Assembly: GCA_016937695.1 (NCBI GenBank)
Contig: JAFGWC010000017.1
Coordinates: 1-60,898, forward strand
Source: Bacteroidales bacterium
GTDB lineage: Bacteria; Bacteroidota; Bacteroidia; Bacteroidales; NBLH01
Length of the DNA stretch: 60,898 nucleotides
Direction: 5' to 3'
In this document: in pieces, positions 45,785-54,248 of the stretch
Numbering within the stretch: position 1 is the stretch's first letter
Layout of the letters: the number at the start of each line of letters is the position of its first letter
The notes under the pieces: generated by a model
The model's input: only the letters and a program-made list of their open reading frames with translations
The model's database searches: none
What the model was told of the DNA's origin: nothing
Program-made: the position numbers and the translations under genes

Positions 45785-48094
45785 ATGTCGTTTCAATTCA
45801 TTTTAGTGCTTTTAGGCATACTATTGCCTATAATTTTGCTTACAATATTAATTGCAAAATCGATTGGTATTTGGCATTTAGTTAGAGCCTCGCATGTTAG
45901 AATGTCTTTTTTGGGATTTCTATACAATTATATTGAAATGATTATCAGACAGATACCAGCTGATTTGATATTTAAATTACTAGTAAATGCAACAAAAGGT
46001 GGAGCCATAATATCTATTAATGTACTAAAAGATTTTTTCAAACTTATCGATAGAACTGTTACTCATTCTATTTATTCCTTTAATAAAAATTTACACGATG
46101 GTGAATTGCTATTAACAAGAATAAGCAGCTATTATATAATGAGTGGAAATGTTGAAGATTTATTATATCTAATTTTAGATTCTATAAAAGCTGAAAAAGA
46201 AATATTCGTTAAAATTAACAGCAAAATAGTTGCTGATATCGAAAAGTTGAAATTTATCAATAATCTGTTAAAAGCCTATAGATTAAGTCTAAACAAAGCT
46301 CACCAAGATTTAATAAACATAGAAAGTAAAGATGAAGAAATAATAAAAAAAGCAGAAGATAAATTTAATTCTTTGCTTTATTTATATGCATCAGATATTT
46401 TATCAGCTTTTAAAGAAAAAAGAATCTTCATGTCAAAAGCAGAAAACTTAAAACTTCTGAAACATGAGATTTTTGAAAACGCAGCAAAAGCGCTAATTAA
46501 AGCACATCAGTCAGGATTAAAAATAAGCCTTGATGAATTGGAAGTATATTTTGGAATGAATGGCGATGTAGAAAAAACTGTTGATATATTACTTAAAACC
46601 AGATACTTAGGATTTAATATCAGCTTAGACGATTTAGAAAAATTTAATGTCGCAGGTGGTGATATTGAAAATACATTAATAAATTTAATAAATGCAAAAA
46701 AAGCCGGACTAAAGATAGAATTAGAAGATTTAGAAAAATATCATCTATTAGGCGGGAATATTGAACAAGTAGTAAAATCACTAATAAAAGCGCATCAAGA
46801 AGGAATGCAAATTTCCATTGTTGATTTAAGTGAATATCTTTCTCAGGGTGGCGATGTTGAAGTTTTAGTAAATGCATTAATAAAATTAAAACAAGAAAAT
46901 ATTGATATAAAAATTAACGAATTAAGTGAATATAATGCCTCTGGCGGAAATGTTCATCAAGTTGTTTTAGATATTATAAAAGCTCACCAGTCTGGCATCA
47001 AATTAAGCATGTTACAATTAAAATCATTTAGAGCGCAAGGTGGTGATGTTGAAAAATTAATAAATGTGCTCTTAAAATCTCATAATAATGAACTTGATTT
47101 AAATATTACTGATTTAGAAAAGCTTGCAAGAATTGGCGCTGATATTGAGAATGCTTTTAGTGCTTTTAAACTAGCTAAAAGGTCAAATATTGGCATCGAA
47201 AAAGAAGAATTACTTGAACTACAAAATGCAGGCGGCGACATACTTACGTATGTAAAAGCAATTTCTATTTCAAAAAGATTGAAAATTGAAATTCAAAAAG
47301 AACAGCTAGAAGCTGATGTTGTAGAAGGAAGAGATGTTTTAAAAGTAATTTTTGCAATCATTTATGCAAGAAAAGAAGGAATAGTTTTAAGCTATAATAA
47401 AGCCATCAGATTTGATAAGGAAAATCATGACGTGGCTGAAGTAGTACAATGGGCAATAAACCCACAAGTAATTAATATTCAGCCTATTACAATAATATCG
47501 CAAGATGCAGTAACTCTTAAATTAAATGTAAACGTAACAGTAAAAGGAATAATTGACCAATATTTAAGAGGCTCAAGAAATGAAGTCTTAAATGACAGAA
47601 TTAACGAAGCAGCTGTAAAAGAAGTAAGTAGACTTAAATCATATCAAGAAGTTCTTGAATCATTAAATGCTATTGCTGAAAGAATATTAAACAGGCTTTC
47701 AGGAAAAATTGAATCTGATGAATTTCCTGAAATGGATGCAGATGAAATAAATGAAATTAATAAAAAAGAAATAAAATTAAATTCCGGAAGCGCCTACGAG
47801 ATTATAGACGTTAATATCCCAAATATTGAAATAGGAAAAGATGCATATTCTGAAATTAGAAAAGAAAAAGCAGAAATAGAAAAAATAGTAGCTAAAACAG
47901 AATCCGATAGAAGAAGAGCAACTGCAATAGCACAAGAACTAGAGGCTAAAGCTAAATTAATTGAATCAGAAGCCGAACTTCAAAAAGGAATGGCACATGC
48001 TTTTAAAAATGGAAATATGAATACAAAAGAATATTATAAAAGGAAAATATTCGAAGACAAACATCACGAAAATGACTTAGGCGAACATCAATAA
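45785..48094 (+). CDS. FloA-family protein with ten tandem 32-residue repeats and a coiled-coil insertion
   Basis: The roughly 769-aa protein (ATG 45785 chosen; upstream ATGs lie inside the hairpin) has a membrane helix (about 4-26), a segment aligning with the FloA start of the helical region (RQIPADLIFKLLVNATKGG), and a charged, helical, probably coiled-coil part (about 130-232). Then come ten repeats of exactly 32 residues (234-553), each like xxALIKAHQxGLxIxxxDLE followed by xY-xxGGDVEKV. An SPFH domain follows (about 557-700, from NPQVINIQPITII to YEIIDVNIPNIEIGKDA), then an EAELQKGMAHAFKNGNMNTK tail matching FloA. Canonical FloA has only two units. The SPFH part has a roughly 30-residue acidic insertion (SDEFPEMDADEINEI). 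Confidence 0.85.
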   Translation: MSFQFILVLLGILLPIILLTILIAKSIGIWHLVRASHVRMSFLGFLYNYIEMIIRQIPADLIFKLLVNATKGGAIISINVLKDFFKLIDRTVTHSIYSFNKNLHDGELLLTRISSYYIMSGNVEDLLYLILDSIKAEKEIFVKINSKIVADIEKLKFINNLLKAYRLSLNKAHQDLINIESKDEEIIKKAEDKFNSLLYLYASDILSAFKEKRIFMSKAENLKLLKHEIFENAAKALIKAHQSGLKISLDELEVYFGMNGDVEKTVDILLKTRYLGFNISLDDLEKFNVAGGDIENTLINLINAKKAGLKIELEDLEKYHLLGGNIEQVVKSLIKAHQEGMQISIVDLSEYLSQGGDVEVLVNALIKLKQENIDIKINELSEYNASGGNVHQVVLDIIKAHQSGIKLSMLQLKSFRAQGGDVEKLINVLLKSHNNELDLNITDLEKLARIGADIENAFSAFKLAKRSNIGIEKEELLELQNAGGDILTYVKAISISKRLKIEIQKEQLEADVVEGRDVLKVIFAIIYARKEGIVLSYNKAIRFDKENHDVAEVVQWAINPQVINIQPITIISQDAVTLKLNVNVTVKGIIDQYLRGSRNEVLNDRINEAAVKEVSRLKSYQEVLESLNAIAERILNRLSGKIESDEFPEMDADEINEINKKEIKLNSGSAYEIIDVNIPNIEIGKDAYSEIRKEKAEIEKIVAKTESDRRRATAIAQELEAKAKLIESEAELQKGMAHAFKNGNMNTKEYYKRKIFEDKHHENDLGEHQ
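46484..47443 (+). repeat. Coding array: ten tandem 96-bp (32-residue) units
   Basis: Ten protein repeats follow each other without any gap or register change. Conserved positions: small/hydrophobic pairs in the first helix (LIKAHQ, LINAKK, IIKAHQ), Gly at position 11, DLE/ELS at 18-20 and GGD(V/I)E at 26-30. The last three units are more diverged (NAGGDILTY, VEGRDVLKV, ENHDVAEV). DNA identity between units is low, so the array is old. Confidence 0.8.
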
Positions 48095-48249
48095 AAAGTA
48101 ATTTATATTAAACTTTTTTTACTGTTTTTATATAATTTGTTTAACTTTATTGTAAATTTTATTGTTTTTTCAAATAATAATTATAATTTTGTAAAGTATT
48201 ATTTATATAAGTTAAAAATAATTTAATTACTTTTCTTAACTTTTGCCAA

Positions 48250-49650
48250 ATGAAGCTAAAATATATTTTAATTATCTTAAGTGTTTTAGCAATAATGCTA
48301 ACATACTCATGCAAATCCGATAAAAATAACAATCAAGAATATCAAACAGATGGTATAGAAGAAATTAACTTTGAAGAAGACGATGTTACTTCAGAACCTA
48401 ACGGTATGGGAACAGGTATGCTTATATTATTAATTGTTTCAGCAATTGTTTTAGGACCGGGTTTAATATTATTTTTCTATTATTTTGTTCCAATAGGCTT
48501 ATGGTACGAAGCCTGGTTATCTGGTGTAAAAGTATCATGGCTAACATTAATTGTAATGCGATGGCAGCGAGTCCCGCAAGATTTAATTTTAAAAACACTT
48601 ATAAAATCTGAAAATGCAGGCCTTCATATCGGAGCCAGAGATTTATCAGATCATTATTTGGCAGAAGTAGATATTGAAAAAGTTGTAAATACATTAATCA
48701 GAGCAACTAATGCCGGTTTAGAAATTCCATTAAATGATTTAGCCTCACAATATCTTGCAAAAGTAGATGTTGAAAAAGTTATTCATGCTCAAATCACAGC
48801 AAAAAATGCGGATTTAGAAATTCCATTAAAAACTTTAGCTTCACACTACTTGGCACAAGTAGATGTTGAAACAGTAGTAGATGCTTTAATTACAGCACAT
48901 AACTCTGGTTACGACGAAATGACACTTAATGATTTAAAAGAACATTTTTTGTCAAATGGAGATGTTAAAAAAGTTGTAAATGCTTTTATATCAGCTAGAA
49001 AAGCAGAACTTCCTAATTTTACTTTTAAAGATATTGCAGCTATTGATTTAGCAGGAATTGATGTTGTAAAAGCAATTGAAGCATCAATTACACCAAGAGT
49101 TGTTGAAACTGATGGTGTAACAGGAATTGCAAAAAATGGCGTTCAACTTACAATGAAGCTAAAAATAACATTAAGAGCACACATAAAAACGATAATTGGA
49201 GGTGCCAGCGAAGAAACGGTACTAGCAAGAGTTAATGAAAGTTTAGCCTCTGAAATTGGTTCGTCCGAAACACATCATCATATACTTAAAAGCCCTTATG
49301 AGTTAGCAGACAGAGTTGAGCAAAAGAATCTTGGTTTTGGAACGGCTTTTGAAATTTTATCAATTGATGTATCAGATATTCAGGTTGGTAGGGATATTGG
49401 TGCTGAACTTGCAATAGAAAGAGCAAAAGCAAATGCAGAAATGGCAAAAGCAGATGTGATAAGAGCTGATGAAAAAGTGCGTAAAGCAATGGCAGCAGCA
49501 TTTACTGATGGGAATTTAAGCATTCATGATTTCCATAATATAATGAATACTGAAGCTGATACAAAAATGAGAGATTCTATTGGTAATTCTGCGATGAAAA
49601 ATAAATCTAAACAAAAAAATGAAGATGATGAAAATGAAAATCATGATTAA
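48250..49650 (+). CDS. FloA-family protein with lipoprotein-like signal and five 32-residue repeats
   Basis: The 466-aa protein starts with a signal-like helix ending in TYSC (Cys21), a possible lipobox. An acidic stretch (30-50), a second helix (about 57-80), the FloA segment FVPIGLWYEAWLSGVKVSWL and five helical units (114-145, 146-177, 178-209, 210-242, 243-275) follow. SPFH (about 280-385) and the end TEADTKMRDSIGNS match FloA closely, more so than the 769-aa paralogue. If Cys21 is lipidated, the N-terminus would be periplasmic and tethered, a topology unlike ordinary FloA. It lies 155 bp after the ten-repeat gene on the same strand. Confidence 0.88.
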   Translation: MKLKYILIILSVLAIMLTYSCKSDKNNNQEYQTDGIEEINFEEDDVTSEPNGMGTGMLILLIVSAIVLGPGLILFFYYFVPIGLWYEAWLSGVKVSWLTLIVMRWQRVPQDLILKTLIKSENAGLHIGARDLSDHYLAEVDIEKVVNTLIRATNAGLEIPLNDLASQYLAKVDVEKVIHAQITAKNADLEIPLKTLASHYLAQVDVETVVDALITAHNSGYDEMTLNDLKEHFLSNGDVKKVVNAFISARKAELPNFTFKDIAAIDLAGIDVVKAIEASITPRVVETDGVTGIAKNGVQLTMKLKITLRAHIKTIIGGASEETVLARVNESLASEIGSSETHHHILKSPYELADRVEQKNLGFGTAFEILSIDVSDIQVGRDIGAELAIERAKANAEMAKADVIRADEKVRKAMAAAFTDGNLSIHDFHNIMNTEADTKMRDSIGNSAMKNKSKQKNEDDENENHD

Positions 49651-49814
49651 AAATTTCAATAAACAAATTATATAATTTATTTATTATCAGCCATATAGTA
49701 TAAAAACAAATAAAAAAGAGACTATTTACTTTTATAAAAAAACTAAATAGTTTTTTTTCTTTAAATATTTTTATTTTACCTTTACCTTTATTAATCACAC
49801 TAAAAAAAAATATT

Positions 49815-50081
49815 ATGCCTAGAGTAGTAACAGAACCATGTGTTGGATGTAAACACGGAGATTGTGTTGAAGTTTGTCCAGTAGATTGTTTTTTCGAATT
49901 AGATAACATGCTAGTTATTAATCCTGATGAATGCACAGACTGTGGTGCTTGCGAAGCAGAATGCCCTGTTGAAGCTATTCTTCCTGATGATGAAGCAGAT
50001 GCAAAATGGATAAAAATTAATGCAGAAGCTGATTTTGATAATCTAAAAAATATTACATCAAAAGATGAAATAACTAGATAA
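49815..50081 (+). CDS. 7Fe-type ferredoxin (FdxA-like)
   Basis: The 88-aa protein has two cluster motifs: [19 protein letters not shown] and [17 protein letters not shown]. The spacing CxxCxxxxCxxxCP in the first half and CxxCxxCxxxCP in the second is that of FdxA ferredoxins with one [3Fe-4S] and one [4Fe-4S] cluster. The acidic tail [16 protein letters not shown] is also typical. It carries electrons at low potential to unknown partners. It is monocistronic with a strong bidirectional terminator. Confidence 0.93.
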   Translation: MPRVVTEPCVGCKHGDCVEVCPVDCFFELDNMLVINPDECTDCGACEAECPVEAILPDDEADAKWIKINAEADFDNLKNITSKDEITR

Positions 50082-50103
50082 TTTAAATTCTGTTTTAATT
50101 CAT

Positions 50104-50142
50104 AAAAAAAGGTGCTTTTTATCTAAAACAGCACCTTTTTTT
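50104..50142. terminator. Bidirectional terminator after the ferredoxin gene
   Basis: A 13-bp stem AAAAAAAGGTGCT / AGCACCTTTTTTT with a 13-nt loop (inner TTTT/AAAA can extend it), lying between convergent genes. Confidence 0.88.
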
Positions 50143-50175
50143 GAGTAATGTATTTCATTACCATTCAAATATATA

Positions 50176-50730
50176 TTAGACCCATTCGACTAAATAATCA
50201 GTTGAAAAATCGCCTTTACCCATTGATTTTAAAAGTGTTACCTTTGGCGAGTTAAATTTAGAAAACTCAAAAGTTGTTTTAATCCATCCTAAAACTCTAT
50301 AATCAACTACAACATCAGATTCCGGAAAATCAATTATTGAAAGAACAGCCATTTTTTTTGAACTTTTCGTAACATCCATGATACATGGTCGATAATAACT
50401 AGACATTATCCCGGAAGTTCTATTTACGACAAATGAAGGCGAGCTAATTTGAACAAGCATTCTGTAAATTCCTTTAATTGCTGATTCTGAACTAAATATG
50501 CCAAGTTCAAAAGCTCCTTTTTCAATATCTTCATAAAACATTTCACCAATCAATCGTGTTGGGAGTATTAATGCTTCTTTAATTGGGTACCATTTTGAAC
50601 TGCTTATCTTTTCATTGAAAATTGTTTTCGAGCCATCAGGTAATGCATTAAACCATCTAGAATACTCTTCAGGAAATTTCTCTTTTACAAATTCCGGAAT
50701 AGTTTTTATTGCTGTTCCCTTAACTTCCAT
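50176..50730 (-). CDS. Uncharacterised 184-aa protein, faintly DUF2378/V4R-like
   Basis: No firm family. The N-terminal words GTAIKTIPEFVKEKFPEEY and SKWYPIKEALILPTRLIGEM, followed by GAFELGIFSSESAIKGIYRM, resemble the alpha-beta DUF2378/TIGR02265 group (heme-NO-binding or V4R-like fold) known from myxobacteria. The C-terminal part is beta-rich with FEFSKFNSPKVTLLKSMGKG. There is no signal peptide or membrane helix, so it is cytoplasmic. It stands alone, with its own 130-bp AT-rich upstream region shared with the end of the TPR gene. Confidence 0.6.
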   Translation of the reverse strand: MEVKGTAIKTIPEFVKEKFPEEYSRWFNALPDGSKTIFNEKISSSKWYPIKEALILPTRLIGEMFYEDIEKGAFELGIFSSESAIKGIYRMLVQISSPSFVVNRTSGIMSSYYRPCIMDVTKSSKKMAVLSIIDFPESDVVVDYRVLGWIKTTFEFSKFNSPKVTLLKSMGKGDFSTDYLVEWV

Positions 50731-50860
50731 TTTAAATTTTTATTTAAATAGACTATAAAAATATAATATTTATTTTTAAAACTTTAGTTTTTTATAATTT
50801 TATTGCAAAATTTATTCCGAACATTATAATTATCTATATTTATAGATATAAAAATAATAA

Positions 50861-53041
50861 TTAATAATCAATAGCCAAAAAATCTATTAAAAGATCTATT
50901 TCAAAAGCGTCTATTCCAAATTTTATAAGATTTTCTTTATCTTCAGAGAATTCTTTAATAAATAATTCAAAATTATTATTAAACCCTCTTAAACTTTTCC
51001 TGTAATATTCAACTGCAGCTTCAACATTATTTGTTATCCACTCCACGTGCCCCATATCCATATAGTCAAAATGATTAATTTCATTTTTATCAATTAATTT
51101 TTTATAATATTTTAAAGAATTATCAAATTTGCCTTGCATAAAAGAACACCAAGCTATTGGTCTAAGTATTAACATATTAGAAGGCGCAAAATATTCAACT
51201 TTAAAATAATGTTTTAGCGCTTTTTCATAATCTTTTAATCTTAAATAAGTATGCCCTAAATGGGCTTGTACATAAAGATTATCGGGCTCATTTTTTTCTG
51301 CTTTCAAATAATATTCTATTGCCATCTGATTATTTCCAAGTTCTCTATAACAGAGTGCAATTTTTTTTGTTGTCCACTCAAGATGAGTTTCAAATAATTC
51401 GGATTTTTTATAAAATTCTAATGCATTTTCATAATCTTTTAATTTTTGATATGAAAAAGCAATTTTTTCAATAATATCTTGATCTTTTATTCCTTTTTCA
51501 AAAACAATTTTATATACATTAAGTGCATCTACAAAATATTCTTTATCGAAATAAAACTCTCCTATTTGTTTAAATAAATCGATAGAAAACCAACTGCTTG
51601 AAATAACATCTTTACTATAAAAATCAAAATCGTCATTAAAAATATCGATAAATTCATTTTTATATGAATAAAGTTTAAAAAATCTATATAAATCTTGAAT
51701 ATATTGAGTGAAAATGTATTTGTTTTTCATTGATTTATTTAGAAGTTCATCATCTTTGACAAGTTCATTCATGCTTTCTAATTCAGCACTAAACATATCA
51801 AGAATCATCGATTTTTGAGCTTCGGGCATAAATTTAATATTCAAAACAAAAGAATATTTATCGGAATTACACAAAAAAGCAGATTTTTCAAGTCCTTCTG
51901 TAAATAATGTTGAATTAAAACCTTCTTTTTCAAATTTCATAGCATCTTCAATTGTATTATTTTCTTTATAAAAAGGTAAAAACCAATTATAAGTTTCTTT
52001 AAAAAAATCGAAGTGTTTCAACATTGCAAATGCGCTCATAAATACATCACCACCTTCAGTTTGAAGTTTAGAAAATTCTTCTAGTTTTTTCAAAAGTTCA
52101 GGTGAATCACCAAAAACGGTTTCCCAATCCGGATTTTTATCTTCGGAAAGAGAATCGTGAATTATATCATCAAGTTTTAATTTATCTTCAATTTTAGGTT
52201 TAAATTTTGCAACTTCAGGCATTATCTCGTTATGAAGTTTACGAGTTATCTTTTCAGTTTCTTTTGTACTTAAAATTTGGGCTATTATAAGTGTAATGTT
52301 TTTCTTAAAATCATCATCTTTTATGATTTTTTTTATTTTATTATTTAATTCAGGATAAAAATCAAGCCTGTCAGAAAACAAATAAACTCCAATAACTATC
52401 CCAACCAAAGCTCTATGCCATACTTTTTCTTGTTTTGTTTTATAGAATTTAAAAAGCAATTCAAACTTTTTATCATCAAAACAATTAAATAAACTTATGC
52501 TTATTGCACTAACAATAACTGATTGACTTACCCAATCTATTTTTTTTTCAGAAATTAATGAATCAATAAATAAAAAATCACTTTCTAATATTTTTTCTGA
52601 TAGCCATATTTTATTAAAAAAATAGGCGAAATTTTTATCCTTTTCATTATTAATAATTGCATTTTCAATTATAGCTTTATTAGTTTTGAATTCAAAATCT
52701 ACTTCATTTTTTAAATTAGAAGTTACAAAATTCTTGTTCTTTAATATCAAATTAGATTTTAAAGAATCAGTAAGTTGAATAGTAGATTTTTTTAAATTAT
52801 TGAAAATTTTATCTCTTTCAGGATCTTTAATTCCTGTAAATGAATACTTTAAAATATTTTTATAAATATCAAAAAGTTTATTTTTCTGCTCTTTAAGCAA
52901 GCTTAAATTGTATTTTTCAATTAATAAATCAATTAAATTAAATGCTTCAAATAATTTATTGATTTTAATTAACTTAATAATTTTTATAATTTCCTTATTA
53001 ATTTCTATAATTCCCATAGCATTAATTTCATATTTTATCAA
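50861..53041 (-). CDS. Large cytoplasmic TPR-repeat protein
   Basis: The 726-aa protein has no signal peptide. The N-terminal 480 residues are helical and charged without recognised domains. The C-terminal part (about 500-700) holds five or six tetratricopeptide repeats (FDKEYFVDALNVYKIVFEKG, LKDYENALEFYKKSELFE, LGNNQMAIEYYLKAEKNEPD, LKDYEKALKHYFKVEYFAPS, GKFDNSLKYYKKL). It likely scaffolds protein contacts. An internal start at residue 9 (MGIIEI) is an equally good choice. No partner gene is evident. Confidence 0.8.
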   Translation of the reverse strand: MIKYEINAMGIIEINKEIIKIIKLIKINKLFEAFNLIDLLIEKYNLSLLKEQKNKLFDIYKNILKYSFTGIKDPERDKIFNNLKKSTIQLTDSLKSNLILKNKNFVTSNLKNEVDFEFKTNKAIIENAIINNEKDKNFAYFFNKIWLSEKILESDFLFIDSLISEKKIDWVSQSVIVSAISISLFNCFDDKKFELLFKFYKTKQEKVWHRALVGIVIGVYLFSDRLDFYPELNNKIKKIIKDDDFKKNITLIIAQILSTKETEKITRKLHNEIMPEVAKFKPKIEDKLKLDDIIHDSLSEDKNPDWETVFGDSPELLKKLEEFSKLQTEGGDVFMSAFAMLKHFDFFKETYNWFLPFYKENNTIEDAMKFEKEGFNSTLFTEGLEKSAFLCNSDKYSFVLNIKFMPEAQKSMILDMFSAELESMNELVKDDELLNKSMKNKYIFTQYIQDLYRFFKLYSYKNEFIDIFNDDFDFYSKDVISSSWFSIDLFKQIGEFYFDKEYFVDALNVYKIVFEKGIKDQDIIEKIAFSYQKLKDYENALEFYKKSELFETHLEWTTKKIALCYRELGNNQMAIEYYLKAEKNEPDNLYVQAHLGHTYLRLKDYEKALKHYFKVEYFAPSNMLILRPIAWCSFMQGKFDNSLKYYKKLIDKNEINHFDYMDMGHVEWITNNVEAAVEYYRKSLRGFNNNFELFIKEFSEDKENLIKFGIDAFEIDLLIDFLAIDY

Positions 53042-53415
53042 AAATATAGCAATTTAAACTATTTTCAAACAAGTTTTTACATTTATATTGTATTCAATAA
53101 TAAAATCATATTTAAATACTATTTTTTTACGAATTAAACAAATGCTTTGACCAATATAAATCATAGTTTGATAATACTAAAATATATTAATATAAAGACT
53201 TGTGAAATGACATGAAATAATAATGTTTTGTGAAACAGCATATTTTTTTTATGTAAAATATTAGTTAGCTTTGAATAAAATTAAACCATTTTTTAGTAAA
53301 AATTCAATATTTAAAAATCGTTACTAGATTGAAAAATTACTTATCAATTTTTCACATTCTTATTTTAAAGTTACTAAAAAATTATTTGTAATTATAAAAA
53401 ATTAAAAACAACCAA
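53042..53415. other. AT-rich divergent promoter region of the TPR and wza-like genes
   Basis: About 370 bp without genes. I see no repeat, palindrome or clear -7 box in it. Confidence 0.35.
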
Positions 53416-54198
53416 ATGAAATATAAATTACACAAAAGAGGAAATCTTTTGATAATAAGCAGTCTTTTATTTTTGCTTCTATACTTAAGCTCATGCGTTA
53501 CTCAAAATAAAGTTAAATATGTACAAACTAAAGTTAACGATACACTAAATACATTTATTTTAAAACAACGCCCATTAAATAAAATTCAACCATTTGATAA
53601 TTTATACATCAAAATAATCAGTCCTGATATTGTAACTTCAGCCATGTTTAATAGTGAATCGATGAACGTGCAAACTGTAAACTACAATATGATAAGCTAT
53701 TCTGTAAATGAAGAAGGAAAAATCATATTTCCGTTTGTAGGCGAAATAAGTGTAAAAGATTTAACAATAACTCAAGCAAAAGATTCAATTCAATTAGCAT
53801 TAAATAGATATATCAGTAATTCTGATGTAGTTGTAAAATTTGTTGGAAAAGATATCACAATTATAGGAGAAGTAATGAGGCAAGGTCAATATGTAATATA
53901 TTCTGATAATGTTAACATTTTCAGAGCATTAGCAATGTCTGGTGGCCTTACTGATTTTGGTAATAGAAAAAATGTTACTATTATACGTGAGTTTAATGGT
54001 GAAGCAAAATTTTATTATATAGATTTAACAGATAAAAAAATAATGTTATCCAATTTTTATTATTTAAAACCAGATGACATAATAATCGTTCAGCCATTAA
54101 AACAAAAAACTTTTGGGTTTGCATCAGTTCCATATACTTTACTGCTTACAAGTATTACAACAATTCTTGCGTTTATGACATTTTTGCGAACCATGTAA
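53416..54198 (+). CDS. Polysaccharide export lipoprotein (Wza/OPX family)
   Basis: The 260-aa protein has a lipobox at LSSC (Cys27), a polysaccharide export (PES) domain (about 57-140, LNKIQPFDNLYIKIISPD and GKIIFPFVGEISVKDLTI), an SLBB domain (about 145-215, TIIGEVMRQGQYVIYSDNVN) and a C-terminal membrane helix (about 238-256). This is the Bacteroidota short OPX form, with the helix probably forming the outer membrane pore. It lies 50 bp before the wzc-like kinase gene. No glycosyltransferase or flippase gene adjoins. Confidence 0.9.
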   Translation: MKYKLHKRGNLLIISSLLFLLLYLSSCVTQNKVKYVQTKVNDTLNTFILKQRPLNKIQPFDNLYIKIISPDIVTSAMFNSESMNVQTVNYNMISYSVNEEGKIIFPFVGEISVKDLTITQAKDSIQLALNRYISNSDVVVKFVGKDITIIGEVMRQGQYVIYSDNVNIFRALAMSGGLTDFGNRKNVTIIREFNGEAKFYYIDLTDKKIMLSNFYYLKPDDIIIVQPLKQKTFGFASVPYTLLLTSITTILAFMTFLRTM

Positions 54199-54248
54199 AA
54201 AGTAGTACTTATTTTTTATTAAAAATTGTATTCTAAAAAAACAAAAAA

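Noticed and set aside
46484-47443. CRISPR or satellite DNA reading of the 96-bp periodicity
   Set aside because: The period is kept at protein level only; DNA units differ strongly and lie in an intact frame.
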